64,000 bases of DNA from Rhizobium oryzicola (GCF_030504645.1 NZ_JAUKWQ010000015.1:58631-122630), one strand, 5' to 3'; counted from the first letter of the stretch, positions 53,580 through 63,101 are shown. Numbers and translations: made by a program. The notes: generated from the letters alone by a model not told the origin.

Positions 53580-53783
53580 TTGGTTTGCCTTCACGCAAAG
53601 AGGACAACGCCGCCGGTGCGGCATAGATTCGAGATACATCTCATCGGCAATTTCTTTGAAAGCCCCTTCAAGGGCGTGACTCTTGATCGCCAGATCACGA
53701 ACCCGAACATCGTCGTCGGCCGCCACAGTTACTACTCCGGCGACTATCATGGTCACAGCTTTGACGACTGCGCGCGGTATCTG
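53580..53783 (+). pseudogene. Type B chloramphenicol acetyltransferase (catB), N-terminal fragment
   Basis: NFFESPFKGVTLDRQITNPN, VVGRHSYYSGDYHGHSFDDC and ARYL match the start of CatB xenobiotic acetyltransferases (left-handed beta-helix). No ATG is found where relatives start, near 53642; only a TTG at 53580. The gene is cut at 53784 by an IS, and the remaining 150 or so residues are absent on the other side, so no acetyltransferase is made. Confidence 0.8.
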
Positions 53784-53864
53784 TGACGTGCCCCCAATAA
53801 ATTGAGCCATTCGGCACTGGAATTTTCCACTTATGATCCCTTTTGGGAAGAAGAGGAGAATTCG

Positions 53865-54131
53865 ATGAAGGCATCCAAGTTTTCGGAAGCGCAAATCGCG
53901 TTTGTTTTGAAGCAAGCAGAGGATGGAACGCCGATCGGTGAGGTCTGCCGCAAGGCGGGAATTTCCGATGCCACGTTTTACAATTGGCGCAAGAAGTATG
54001 CGGGCTTGATGCCGTCTGAGATGAAGCGTCTCCGCCAGCTTGAGGAGGAGAACGCCAAGCTGAAGCGGATTGTTGCCGACCTGCCGCGGGACAAGGCCAT
54101 GCTACAGGATGTGATGTCAAAAAAACTCTGA
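53865..54131 (+). CDS. IS3-family transposase OrfA
   Basis: 88 residues. MKASKFSEAQIAFVLKQAED and GEVCRKAGISDATFYNWRKK are the helix-turn-helix of IS407-group OrfA; a leucine-zipper stretch (MKRLRQLEEENAKLKRIVAD) follows. The gene ends in an AAAAAAAC window where a minus-one shift would give OrfAB. Confidence 0.85.
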   Translation: MKASKFSEAQIAFVLKQAEDGTPIGEVCRKAGISDATFYNWRKKYAGLMPSEMKRLRQLEEENAKLKRIVADLPRDKAMLQDVMSKKL

Positions 54132-54895
54132 GGCCTGCCCGCAAGCGCAAGCTTGTCGACACGATCAAGGCGGACTGGAAGGTTTCGATCCGGCGTGCAT
54201 GCTCGGTGTTGAAGGTCGATCGGTCACTCTATGTCTACAAGTCCAGGCGCGGTGAGCAGGCCGAACTGAAGCTGAAGATCAAGGACATCTGCCAGACGCG
54301 GGTGCGCTACGGCTACAGGCGTGTGCATATCCTTATCAAGCGTGAAGGCTGGTCGGTGAACCCGAAGTGAATCTATCGCCTTTACAAGGAGATGGACCTT
54401 CAGCTCCGCAACAAGGTTCCGAAGCGCCGGGTCAAGGCAAAGCTACGGGCTGATCGCACGGAACCGACCCATTCCAACCATGTCTGGGCGATGGACTTTG
54501 TTCATGACCAACTGGCAACGGGTCGCAAGATCAGGGTTCTGACGGTTGTTGATACCTTCTCTCGCTTCTCGCCGGCGATTGATGCTCGCTTCAGCTACAA
54601 GGGCGAGGACGTGGTTCAAACGCTCGAACGGATCTGCCGGCAAGTCGGATATCCGGCGACCATACGCGTCGATAATGGCAGCGAATTCATCTCGCGAGAC
54701 CTTGATCTATGGGCCTATCACAAGGGTGTCGTGCTCGACTTCTCACGACCAGGCAAGCCGACCGACAACAGCTACATAGAGAGTTTCAATGGCAAGTTCC
54801 GCGCCGAGTGCCTGAATGCCCACTGGTTCATGAGCCTTGACGACGCGCGCGCAAAGATGGAGGATTGGCGTAGAGACTACAATCCTGTTTCATAA
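54124..54895 (+). pseudogene. IS3-family transposase OrfB, nonsense-mutated and truncated
   Basis: Read in the minus-one frame after orfA: LRPARKRKLVDTIKADWKVS, then RVRYGYRRVHILIKREGWSV, NPK and a TGA at 54368-54370 where relatives have Arg (CGA to TGA). The rve integrase core continues with VWAMDFVHDQLATGRKIRVL, VDNGSEF and the Glu of NSYIESFNGKFR (DDE). It stops after WRRDYN, short of the usual VRPHSAIG end. Confidence 0.8.
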
Positions 54896-54906
54896 CGCCC
54901 ATCTTT

Positions 54907-55398
54907 CTATGTTGTTGAAGGGAATAAGCTTTCCTGATCTGGATGCGATCCTGTGGGGTGTCGGGGGTTCTGCCGGACCCGATCGAGGATCTGATGTGTT
55001 TGTGAGGTCGCGAGTTTTGAACGGCTAAAGATCCATGGGCCATCGGGTAGCGGATGGGTTCCCTCAATCTCGCCAGCCTCAGCCGCCAGACGCAGTGTCT
55101 TTGGCGTTATCCCGAGCAACTTCGCCGCACCGCGCAGATTAAGCCACGGCTCGACCCCGTCGATCTGGGGGCGGAAGACTGGAATCTTGCGATATGACCT
55201 CAGCGCAGTGACCCGCTCCCGTGTCCAGCGATTGCCATTGCCGGTCGTCAGTCCGTTGCGATTGAGGACACCGGCAATCACATCGTCATTGGCAATAAGG
55301 ACGAGCTGTCGCACAGCGTCGACAATGTCGTCACGGCACTCTTCGTGTACGCGGCCGCTCTTCGTGTATGCCTCGCCCCGGAGGCGGATCCGCCGGCC
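54907..55398 (-). pseudogene. Serine recombinase, C-terminal remnant
   Basis: An open frame without a start: GEAYTKSGRVHEECRDDIVD, DDVIAGVLNRNGLTTGNGNR, WTRERVTALRSY, GAAKLLGITPKTLRLAAEAG and PLPDGPWIFSR. This matches the distal part of large serine recombinases with a helix-turn-helix near the end; the resolvase domain is missing. It lies between the IS and the DUF1656 gene. An internal ATG at 55314 could give a 135-residue product. Confidence 0.65.
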
Positions 55399-55430
55399 TT
55401 AATGATGCCTCCCTCAAAAAGGAACGCCGC

Positions 55431-55640
55431 GTGACCGGACAACTCGACCTCTATGGTGTCTTCCTGCCGGGGCTTTCGGCGCTTGCTCTTGGTGCCTACG
55501 GTCTCTTCCGCATGATGACGTCGCTTTTCACGCGGATCGGTCTTTATCGGGCCGTGTGGCACCCATCCCTGTTCAATCTCGCACTCTACGTCACCCTCGT
55601 TAGCGGGCTATCCGCCATTCTCAACTGGTTGCAGACATGA
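55431..55640 (+). CDS. DUF1656 efflux-associated membrane protein
   Basis: 69 residues from a GTG with AAAAGGAACGCC upstream. Two hydrophobic segments (LYGVFLPGLSALALGAYGLF, LYVTLVSGLSAILNW). DUF1656 proteins normally sit between a FUSC-type transporter (AaeB) and an HlyD-type adaptor (AaeA). Here the FUSC gene is missing and a recombinase remnant lies in its place. It overlaps the adaptor gene by four bases. Confidence 0.82.
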   Translation: MTGQLDLYGVFLPGLSALALGAYGLFRMMTSLFTRIGLYRAVWHPSLFNLALYVTLVSGLSAILNWLQT

Positions 55641-56515
55641 AGAACCTCACGATCACTTCGGGCAGAGCCCTTTTGACCTTGTCCATGGCGAGCTGCGCGG
55701 CAGTTTTCAGCTGGCACCTGTGGTCATTCTATATGGAAGCACCGTGGACGCGGGATGCTCGTGTCCGGGCGGATATTGTCCGACTGGCACCGGATGTTTC
55801 TGGACCGGTTGCGGCGGTTCTGGTCACCGACAATTCTCAGGTCGAGAAAGGAATGCCCTTATTTCGGATCGAAACGGACCGCTTCGAACTTGCGGTGCGA
55901 GAGGCAGAGGCTCAAGTAGAAAGTACGAAAGCTGCGGCGGATCTCGCCAGAATTGACTTTGAGCGATATCAGCTGCTCGTGTCGAAAGAGGCAGCGAGCT
56001 TGAAAGAGCGGCAACATGCAGAAGGCCAGATGAACCAGGCAGATGCCGCCCATCAATCGGCGCTCGTCGCTCTTGATCTGGCGAAGCTAAATCGTGGCCG
56101 GACACTTGTGAGAGCCCCGGCCTCGGGGAAAATCACGAACTTCGCTCTCCGTGCCGGCAATTATGTCTCCGCCGGAAATGCGGTCGGAGTGCTGATCGAA
56201 AACCAGGCTGTCTACGTGGCGGGGTATTTTGAGGAAACGAAAATACCAAAGATCCATATCGGCGACCGGGTGAAGGTCGATATTATGGGAGAGCCGCAAT
56301 CAGTTGGCGGCCGTGTCGCGGGTATCGCAGCCGGCATCGAAGACCGGGAGCGAAGCGAAGCTACGGGCTCGCTTGCAAGCGTGGCTCCGACATTTTCCTG
56401 GGTCCGTCTCGCCCAGAGAATTCCAGTGCGTATTGAAATCGACAATGTCCCAGACGCCGTTCGGCTAATTGCTGGTAGGACCGCAACGGTCTTTGTTGAA
56501 CCGAATAGCAACTAG
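55637..56515 (+). CDS. HlyD/EmrA-type membrane fusion protein (AaeA-like)
   Basis: 292 residues. A short N-terminal membrane anchor is followed by a biotinyl-lipoyl half (DARVRADIVRLAPDVSGPVA), a helical hairpin (about 85-150) and a second lipoyl half (RTLVRAPASGKITNFALRAG), then the beta-barrel VYVAGYFEETKIPKIHIGDR. It is a periplasmic adaptor of tripartite efflux (aromatic acids in AaeAB). Without its FUSC partner in this window it may be orphaned. Confidence 0.85.
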   Translation: MKNLTITSGRALLTLSMASCAAVFSWHLWSFYMEAPWTRDARVRADIVRLAPDVSGPVAAVLVTDNSQVEKGMPLFRIETDRFELAVREAEAQVESTKAAADLARIDFERYQLLVSKEAASLKERQHAEGQMNQADAAHQSALVALDLAKLNRGRTLVRAPASGKITNFALRAGNYVSAGNAVGVLIENQAVYVAGYFEETKIPKIHIGDRVKVDIMGEPQSVGGRVAGIAAGIEDRERSEATGSLASVAPTFSWVRLAQRIPVRIEIDNVPDAVRLIAGRTATVFVEPNSN

Positions 56516-56898
56516 GAGGCGCCGCCATCTTACGCTTGGAACTGTGATCGCATTCCTACAGCTACGTCACCCTTCGTCCAGCTAACGCTGGATTCGAGGG
56601 CTCTACTGCGATGGTCCCTCAACCATGCGGATTTGAGGCATCTGCAGTGATGGCTTCTATCAATCTGTTAGCCCCCACGGTACAGGGCTCAAACCTTCGC
56701 CTTGAAGGGAATCGAACGCTCGACCCCTTTATTTGAATAGACCTAACGCGCTAAAATCGTTGAGCCTCGCGCTGTGGCTTACCTCCGCAGAAGCGGTTCA
56801 TATGGGACCGTGTCCAGACTGTGCAATGTTGGGATGTAGAAAAGCGAGAAGGGACATCAGAGGGACGGGTACCGCTGTCCGGGTTTGGCCCGAAGCGG
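56516..56898. other. Gene-free stretch between the adaptor and a GNAT gene
   Basis: 383 bases between convergent genes. No ORF, strong hairpin or repeat recognised. Confidence 0.4.
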
Positions 56899-57423
56899 TC
56901 ATTTGAGCAGTCTCGTTTCCCATTCCAAACGAAGCATGCTCATGATCGCGGTGTCCCATCTCTCGTCACCAACTTTGGTAGACGACCGCCTCACTCCCTC
57001 GTGGACAAAACCGAGCTTTTTGTAGGTTCGGATAGCGGCAATGTTCCAGCTATAGACATTTAGCTCAGTCCTCTCGATTCTCGGATGAGAGAACGCCCGC
57101 TCCAATCCCGCTTCCAGCAACGGTTTAGCCAGTCCTTGTCCCCGCATTGTTGGCGCGACTATGACGCGGCCAATCCTTGCGACGCCATTTTTCCAGTCCA
57201 CAGCTAATTGAATATGCCCTGCTATAACCTGAGACGCGTTAACAGCCATCCAGGATAGCCGCTTGGGCGGTGACGTTTGCCTGTCGATAATCATCTGTTC
57301 AAGCTGATCGTCGGTGATTGGATAAGTCAGATCAGGTCCGCCCCACTGCACCACATCGCGCTCGCTGCCCAGCCAACTGCGAAGGACCGGGAAGTGGATT
57401 GCCTCGAAATCGATTAAAGTCAT
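56899..57423 (-). CDS. GNAT-family N-acetyltransferase
   Basis: 174 residues from ATG 57423. The acetyl-CoA motif is IGRVIVAPTMRGQGLAKPLL, and the RimJ/RimL-type ending ELNVYSWNIAAIRTYKKLGF, VHEGVRRSS follows. It probably acetylates a small molecule or a protein N-terminus; substrate unknown. It stands alone. Confidence 0.86.
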   Translation of the reverse strand: MTLIDFEAIHFPVLRSWLGSERDVVQWGGPDLTYPITDDQLEQMIIDRQTSPPKRLSWMAVNASQVIAGHIQLAVDWKNGVARIGRVIVAPTMRGQGLAKPLLEAGLERAFSHPRIERTELNVYSWNIAAIRTYKKLGFVHEGVRRSSTKVGDERWDTAIMSMLRLEWETRLLK

Positions 57424-57539
57424 TATCCGCTCATTACACACTGAACCGAAATTAAGCCTATAGCCGGAGCATCCACAGCGCAACTTCCTCTTCTGGCGCA
57501 TTCTTGCCGTCAGTGTTGTAGCGGAATCATTCGGTGCGC

Positions 57540-57854
57540 TTAATCAAGCCTGGTCAATGTGCAAGGAAAACATCGCTTACCCATTGAGAAGCCAATGAAC
57601 CATTCTGCGGCCTTCAGAGTAAAGGGATTACCAGTTACTACGCTGCTCGCTGCCATCGCCATTAGCGCGGTCATCGAGAACAAAACAACAACCGGGCGAT
57701 ATGTGGTCTGCTTTGGATCGATCACCTTCTTGCCAAGAAAGCGCCTCGTGTCGTCATAGCCGCCCACGCGGTTGTCACTCACAAACACCTGTGGAGTGGT
57801 AGCATCACTGTGCTCTCTCTTGACCGCATCTGTATCGACACGTGTCTTCGGCAA
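57540..57854 (-). pseudogene. Glutaredoxin-MauE-type membrane protein, fragment
   Basis: The segment has the second half of a glutaredoxin (VDTDAVKRE, TTPQVFVSDNRVGGYDDTRR) and the first membrane helix of the fused MauE/DoxX-like domain (YRPVVVLFSMTALMAMAASS, AAEWFIGFSM). The Cys-x-x-Cys part and the remaining helices are absent; similarity stops after FSM. It is a remnant truncated at both ends beside the bio operon. Confidence 0.65.
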
Positions 57855-57928
57855 CCTCCTGCCGCGCGCTGTCGCCAGTTGCCGTCTATTCGATCAAAGA
57901 AAGGCCCGTTAAGGATGCCGTCAGTTTG

Positions 57929-58915
57929 TCAAGCGAAGCGGAAAGCAACCGCCCCCCCGGCCATCCCAGCGCCAGCCGCTGCCAACAATACACACTCGCC
58001 CGAAGCGAAGCACCGTTCTTTGTTAGCCAGCGAGAGCGACAGAGGGATAGTCGCCGCGGAAGAATTGCCAAACTCGCCGATAGTCCGAAGAGTAGCATCG
58101 GGCGCGATCAAAAGCTGATTGCAGACCGCATCTATAATTCTGGAATTGGCCTGATGCGGTGCGAAACGGGCTATGTCATTTGAGGAAAGCTGTGCCCGCT
58201 CCATCGCACGGGCTCCCGATTGCGTCATCATACGCACTGCGTGGGCAAAAACCGCCCTACCATCAGGCATCGTAATTCGCATTTCGTCGATATCGAAGCC
58301 AGACTCCAATGGCCGCTTGCTGCCACCGGCGGGGATTTGGATCGTATCGTAATTCTGCCCCTCTTGGATGAGCTCAACACCGATCACACCGCTGTCCCGC
58401 ACGGCTGACGGCATCAATAGAACCGCGCCCGCGGCGTCGGCGAAGACTGCGGCCGTGCCGCGCTCCTTCATGTTGATGCGACGGCTCAAAATATTGGCGG
58501 CAACAACCAGCGCCGGCTTGCCGTGCGCTCTTACGAATCCGTCGGCCAACACAAGTGCGTAGACAAAACCGGAGCATGCACCGGCAAGGTCGATCGCCCC
58601 AGATGCGGATAGACCGAGGCGGAATGCCAGCAGAGGCGCTGATGGTGGCAGGAGATGGTCGGGTGTTGATGTTGCAAGCAGCGTCAGCGCAACCTTATTG
58701 CGATCAACGCCCGCCTCGTCCAGCGCCATATCGCCTGCCTTCGCTGCGATATCCGTAAGCGTCTCGGTTGCAGCCGCCCAACGCCGCGAGCGGATGCCTG
58801 TGCGCAACTCAATCCAGCCGGGACTGAGCCCCAACTTCAGCTCCAGCTCCAGATTATCGACACGCCGCTCGGGTGCGTAGTGCCCGAAGCCCGCTATTCG
58901 GCTGGCAATAATCAT
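57929..58915 (-). CDS. bioZ: BioZ, FabH-like ketoacyl synthase for the pimeloyl moiety
   Basis: 328 residues of the KAS III fold with the full triad: Cys114 (DLAGACSGF), His253 (APHQANSRI) and Asn283 (GEFGNSSAAT). In Agrobacterium and Brucella relatives BioZ condenses glutaryl-CoA with malonyl-ACP and bypasses BioC/BioH. It is the last gene of bioB-F-D-A-Z, overlapping bioA by four bases, so the substrate assignment rests on this context and on family precedent. Confidence 0.92.
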   Translation of the reverse strand: MIIASRIAGFGHYAPERRVDNLELELKLGLSPGWIELRTGIRSRRWAAATETLTDIAAKAGDMALDEAGVDRNKVALTLLATSTPDHLLPPSAPLLAFRLGLSASGAIDLAGACSGFVYALVLADGFVRAHGKPALVVAANILSRRINMKERGTAAVFADAAGAVLLMPSAVRDSGVIGVELIQEGQNYDTIQIPAGGSKRPLESGFDIDEMRITMPDGRAVFAHAVRMMTQSGARAMERAQLSSNDIARFAPHQANSRIIDAVCNQLLIAPDATLRTIGEFGNSSAATIPLSLSLANKERCFASGECVLLAAAGAGMAGGAVAFRFA

Positions 58916-60192
58916 CGCGCTGCACTCAAAATGAAATCGGGAGCCTCGTCGATAGCGTTGTAGGCCTTGTCCATATCCGCCTCAGTCACGCAATAGGGCG
59001 GCATCAAATAGATAACGTTGCCAAGCGGACGGATGAGGACGTCGCGATGGCGAAAAAAGGTCCGGAGGCGAGGTCCGACTTCCGAAAGATAGCCTGTACT
59101 ATCGGCAGCGAGATCAAGTGCTGCGATTGTGCCCTGCTGGCGAATATTCGTGAAACGCGGATCCGACTGAAATCGCGCCAGCCTGTCGCGATGCATGGTC
59201 GCGACTGTCTCAATACGCTGACTTACAGGTTCAGTGCGCCATATCCGTAAATTCGCCACGGCTGCAGCACAAGCGATGGGATTGGCCGAGTAAGAGCTTG
59301 AATGAAAGAAAGTCCGGCGCCGGTCTTCAGAAAGATGTGCGTCGAAAATTTCAGCGGTGCACAAAGTCACGGCCAGTGGCAGCGCCCCACCGGTGATGCC
59401 CTTCGACAGGCAGAGGATATCTGGCATGAGACCAGTCGCGGTGCAAGCAAACAGCGATCCGGTCCGTCCCCATCCTGTCATCACCTCGTCGGCAATGAGC
59501 AGCGTCCCGTATCGCTGAGTGATGCGCCGGAACTCCGCCAAGAGATGAGCCGGATACATTTTCATGCCACCGGCTCCGAGGACCAGCGGCTCGATCAACA
59601 AAGCCGCGACATCACCACTGCGGCAGAGCCGCTCGAGAGCATCTAACGTCTGCTGTTCGCAGCCGGGCTTCGGAAAGGGGATCGTATCTACATTGAAGAG
59701 AAGCGGCGTATAGGCAGCATTGAAAACGCCTCGTTCGCCCGCCGACATCGTGCCGATCGTATCGCCGTGGTATCCATGCTCCATTACGATGACGCGCGAG
59801 CGTTTTGCGCCGCTATTGTGGAAGAAGCCGAGCGCCATCTTCAGGGCGACTTCGACCGCGGTCGACCCGCTGTCGGTATAGAAGACATGCGCCATTTCAC
59901 GTGGCGCGAGTTTGATCAGTCCCCTCGCAAACTCCTCGGCTGGCTCGTGGGTGTACTCGGCAAATATGATCTGGTCGTAGCGCTCCGCCGCAAGGCGTAT
60001 CGCTTCGGTGATCTTGGGATGGCGGTGCCTATGTGTGATTACCCACCAGGAGGAAATCGCATCGAGAACCGAGCGGCCATCGTCGTCGATCAGATAGGCG
60101 CCTTCGGTTGTGACAATCTTCTTGAATGCTGGTTCTAGCTTGTGCTGGCTGAACGGGTGCCAGACCGGCGATGTCTTCTCAGTGCAAGTCAT
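58912..60192 (-). CDS. bioA: BioA, DAPA aminotransferase
   Basis: 426 residues, a fold-type I PLP enzyme using S-adenosylmethionine as amino donor to convert KAPA to DAPA. PLP-lysine Lys264 is in CLSKGITGG, Asp235 in LLIADEVMTGWGRTG, and the substrate Trp/Tyr residues in DAISSWWVITHRHRHP and EHGYHGDTIG are present. Both ends overlap neighbours (bioD, bioZ) by four bases. Confidence 0.96.
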   Translation of the reverse strand: MTCTEKTSPVWHPFSQHKLEPAFKKIVTTEGAYLIDDDGRSVLDAISSWWVITHRHRHPKITEAIRLAAERYDQIIFAEYTHEPAEEFARGLIKLAPREMAHVFYTDSGSTAVEVALKMALGFFHNSGAKRSRVIVMEHGYHGDTIGTMSAGERGVFNAAYTPLLFNVDTIPFPKPGCEQQTLDALERLCRSGDVAALLIEPLVLGAGGMKMYPAHLLAEFRRITQRYGTLLIADEVMTGWGRTGSLFACTATGLMPDILCLSKGITGGALPLAVTLCTAEIFDAHLSEDRRRTFFHSSSYSANPIACAAAVANLRIWRTEPVSQRIETVATMHRDRLARFQSDPRFTNIRQQGTIAALDLAADSTGYLSEVGPRLRTFFRHRDVLIRPLGNVIYLMPPYCVTEADMDKAYNAIDEAPDFILSAAR

Positions 60193-60830
60193 TCCGCAAT
60201 CCTTTCTTGGAGGAGAGAGAGATCGAAATGATCCCTGAACGCCCGGCGCAGGCTCTCCGGCGTCAGCAACTCGAGCATCGGCAGACGCCCAAGAACCGGC
60301 AAGCCGCTCATCTCAGCAATGATCGACTGCGTGTCGGAGAGCTCGTCGCCGATGAAAGCAATCCCCACAATCTGGATGTGCCGCTGGCGCAATACCTCGA
60401 CGGAAAGAAGCGTGTGATTGATCGTGCCAAGCCCGGTGCGCGCGCAGAGAATCAAGGGCCGCCCCCAGCGTGTAAAGACGTCGATATACGTGCTTTGCCT
60501 TGTCAGCGGCACGAGCAGCCCGCCTGCGCCTTCCACAACAAGAGGACGATCGGTCTCGGGAAGATCAATCGCGTCGGGATCAATCGCAACGCCGTCGATC
60601 TCGGCCGAGAGATGCGGAGAGACCGGTGTACGCAGGCGCCAGGCTTCCGGGAAGATACGCGACGGCGCCAGACCGGACAGCCGCTTTACGGTCTCGCTAT
60701 CGGTCTCTTCGTCAAGGCCCGATTGAACCGGCTTCCAGTAGTAGCCATCAAGCGCGGCGGCGAGAGCCGCCGAAAAGACCGTCTTGCCGATGCCGGTATC
60801 TGTTCCGGTAATCACGAGGCACTTGCTCAT
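60189..60830 (-). CDS. bioD: BioD, dethiobiotin synthetase
   Basis: 213 residues. P-loop ITGTDTGIGKTVFSA (about 7-21), KPVQSGL with the catalytic Lys, and VEGAGGLLVPL. It carboxylates DAPA and closes the ureido ring with ATP and CO2. Start and stop overlap bioF and bioA by four bases. Confidence 0.96.
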   Translation of the reverse strand: MSKCLVITGTDTGIGKTVFSAALAAALDGYYWKPVQSGLDEETDSETVKRLSGLAPSRIFPEAWRLRTPVSPHLSAEIDGVAIDPDAIDLPETDRPLVVEGAGGLLVPLTRQSTYIDVFTRWGRPLILCARTGLGTINHTLLSVEVLRQRHIQIVGIAFIGDELSDTQSIIAEMSGLPVLGRLPMLELLTPESLRRAFRDHFDLSLLQERIAE

Positions 60831-61972
60831 ACTCTCTCCTCCTGCAAAGCCTCTGCCAACGCATTCATCATTTGCGCTATGGCAGCCTTATCGACATGGA
60901 GCGTTATCGTAATGCGCAGCCTGGCCGTTCCCGCGGGCACGGTCGGCGGGCGGATCGCCCGAATGTCAAAGCCACTCGCTTGCATCCGCTCCGCTATGCG
61001 CACGGTGCGGCGGCTGTCACCGACGATCACCGGTATGATTTGCGTGCCGCTTCCGGACATACCGAAGCGGTCGGAGAATTCCGCGTTGGCATAATCGATC
61101 AGTTCATGCAAACGGGTGCGTCGCTCAGGCTGACCGGCAAGGACCCGCAGCGCTTGGCGAACACAGGCCGCCTGCAACGGTGAGGGTGCTGTCGAATAGA
61201 TGAAGGGTCGAGCCCGGTTGACGAGGAAATCGTAGATCACACGATTGGCACCAACAAGCGCACCAGCCGAACCCAATGCTTTGCCACAAGTATGGAGAAC
61301 GATGACACTGTCGCGGCCTTTGAACTCTGCGGAAAAGCCGCGACCACCGTCACCGTGCACGCCCGTTGCATGTGCCTCGTCGATGATCAGAAAGCCGTTG
61401 TGGCGATCCGCGATACTGAGAAGCGCCGGGATCGCGCTGCGATCACCATCCATGGAGTAGAGGCTCTCAACGACGATCCAGGGAAAGCCCCTGCCACCAG
61501 TGGCACGCCAAGCGCGGATCGCATCTTCGACCGCATTGGGATCATTATGTGGCACAGCCACAACACCGGCCTTGCCGACCTTCATTCCTTCATGCGCGCT
61601 GGCATGGACGAGGCAATCGTGAACGATGAGATCGCCGCGCTGCGGTAGGGTTGAGAGGATTGCCAAATTTGCAGCGTAGCCGCTGCCGAGGTAAAGCACA
61701 CGCTCACAGCCGAAGAAGACGGCCGCTTCATCTTCCAGCGCCTCAAGCTCAGTGTGGTTGCCACGCAACAGACGCGATCCACCCGCGCCCGCGGGAACGG
61801 CGCGTTCGATCGCGGCAAGCAAGGCATCGCGCATTTCAGCCGATGCCGCCAGCCCCAGATAGTCGTTAGAGGTGAAATCGGCGGCGGTATCAAGCCTCAG
61901 TGTGCGCAACTGGCCCTTTTTGCGAAGCTGGTTCAGCGTCGCGCTGTAGCGGGCAAGGCGGTCAGCGTTCAC
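60827..61972 (-). CDS. bioF: BioF, KAPA synthase
   Basis: 381 residues of the alpha-oxoamine synthase family: GSGYAANLAIL, IIDEAHATG (Asp198, His201) and PLP-lysine Lys231 in HTCGKALGSAGALV. It condenses pimeloyl-ACP or CoA with alanine to KAPA. The start overlaps the bioB stop by 11 bases. Confidence 0.96.
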   Translation of the reverse strand: MNADRLARYSATLNQLRKKGQLRTLRLDTAADFTSNDYLGLAASAEMRDALLAAIERAVPAGAGGSRLLRGNHTELEALEDEAAVFFGCERVLYLGSGYAANLAILSTLPQRGDLIVHDCLVHASAHEGMKVGKAGVVAVPHNDPNAVEDAIRAWRATGGRGFPWIVVESLYSMDGDRSAIPALLSIADRHNGFLIIDEAHATGVHGDGGRGFSAEFKGRDSVIVLHTCGKALGSAGALVGANRVIYDFLVNRARPFIYSTAPSPLQAACVRQALRVLAGQPERRTRLHELIDYANAEFSDRFGMSGSGTQIIPVIVGDSRRTVRIAERMQASGFDIRAIRPPTVPAGTARLRITITLHVDKAAIAQMMNALAEALQEERV

Positions 61973-62963
61973 CCGGGATCTCCAAGCTGGTCGCGGTCAT
62001 GCCTAGTCTGGCGAGGAGGTTCGAATCCCGGTCATTACCAGGATTGGCCGCCGTCAGAAGCGTATCGCCGACGAAGATAGAGTTGGCGCCGGCAAAGAAG
62101 CACAGCGCCTGCATCTCATCACTCATGGTAGTGCGCCCAGCTGTCAGGCGCACCGAGGAAGCCGGCATCATCAGCCGCGCCAGTGCGATTATACGGATGA
62201 ACTCGATCGGATCGACGGGTTCGAGGTTGGCCATCCTGGTTCCTGGCATCGGAATAAGCAGATTGATCGGCACGCTCTCGGGCGGCTCTGGAAGATTGGC
62301 GAGCGTCACCAACATGTCGATGCGGTCGTCGGGCGTCTCGCCCATGCCGATAATGCCCCCGCTGCAGACCTTGATGCCCGCTTCGCGTACATTCGCGAGG
62401 GTCTTCAGACGATCTGCGAAGCTGCGGGTTGTGATGACTTCCGGATAGAAGCGTTCGGATGTGTCTATGTTGTGATTGTAATAGTCGAGGCCTGCATCGG
62501 CAAAAGTTTCCGCTTGCGCAGACGACAGCATCCCAAGGGTCATGCAGGTCTCGAGCCCGAGTGACTTCACCCCTTTGACCATGGCAACGATTGCAGGCTC
62601 ATCACGAGGCTTCGGGCTTCGCCAAGCAGCGCCCATGCAATATCGGGTTGCGCCGGATTCTCTCGCCTTTCGGGCCTCCAGCAGGACGTCGTCGAGATTC
62701 ATGAGCTTTGAAGCAGCGACGCCGGAGGCGTGGACTGATTGGCTGCAATAACCGCAATCTTCCGGACATCCGCCGGTCTTGATGTTGAGGAGTTTGCTTA
62801 ACTGGACTTCATTGGCGTTGAACTTTGTCCGATGCAGGGTGTGCGATCGAAACAACAGGTCATTGAGAGGTAAGTTGTAAAGCTCCCGCGCGGCGTCCAG
62901 CGTCCACTGGGCGTCGCATGGTTTTTCTTGAACCACGTCCCCGACCGTACTGAGTGCTTGCAT
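61962..62963 (-). CDS. bioB: BioB, biotin synthase
   Basis: 333 residues, a radical-SAM enzyme with the CxxxCxxC cluster Cys66-Cys70-Cys73 (GGCPEDCGYCSQS), YYNHNIDTS, and the second-cluster residues of the family. It inserts sulphur into dethiobiotin. It is the first gene of the operon, with a BioR operator 49 bases upstream. Confidence 0.97.
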   Translation of the reverse strand: MQALSTVGDVVQEKPCDAQWTLDAARELYNLPLNDLLFRSHTLHRTKFNANEVQLSKLLNIKTGGCPEDCGYCSQSVHASGVAASKLMNLDDVLLEARKARESGATRYCMGAAWRSPKPRDEPAIVAMVKGVKSLGLETCMTLGMLSSAQAETFADAGLDYYNHNIDTSERFYPEVITTRSFADRLKTLANVREAGIKVCSGGIIGMGETPDDRIDMLVTLANLPEPPESVPINLLIPMPGTRMANLEPVDPIEFIRIIALARLMMPASSVRLTAGRTTMSDEMQALCFFAGANSIFVGDTLLTAANPGNDRDSNLLARLGMTATSLEIPGER

Positions 62964-63011
62964 GTCAATTTCTCCTCAAACAGGCCTTGCCAGTCGCGCG
63001 CCATCTAATAT

Positions 63012-63021
63012 TTATAGATAA
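63012..63021. promoter_or_regulatory. BioR operator of the bio operon
   Basis: TTATAGATAA, exact match to the BioR consensus, 49 bases upstream of the bioB start in the likely promoter. Confidence 0.88.
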
Positions 63022-63091
63022 TTCCTGCATTGCTGACTGCAGGACGACGCTAAAATGCTCGCCGAACACGAGCAACACGTTTTTTAATAGA

Positions 63092-63101
63092 TTATCTATG
63101 A
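63092..63101. promoter_or_regulatory. BioR operator of bioR
   Basis: TTATCTATGA, one mismatch to the consensus, inside the palindrome ATAGATTATCTAT seven bases before the bioR ATG. It implies autorepression. Confidence 0.8.

Larger units (their letters stand above)
53784..54895 (+). mobile_element. IS3-family insertion sequence, decayed and 3'-truncated
   Basis: The left end starts about 53784 (TGACGTGCCCCCAATAAA), directly at the end of the catB fragment. It contains orfA, an A7 frameshift window and orfB. OrfB has a nonsense codon and loses its last residues at 54890. No matching right inverted repeat or target duplication is found. It looks like an IS407-group element (judged from the OrfA and OrfB sequences). 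Confidence 0.75.

Noticed and set aside
55332..55433. Plus-strand frame ending in GTGA overlap with DUF1656, perhaps a FUSC C-terminus
   Set aside because: The opposite strand fits a serine recombinase better through the same bases; the overlap is probably chance.
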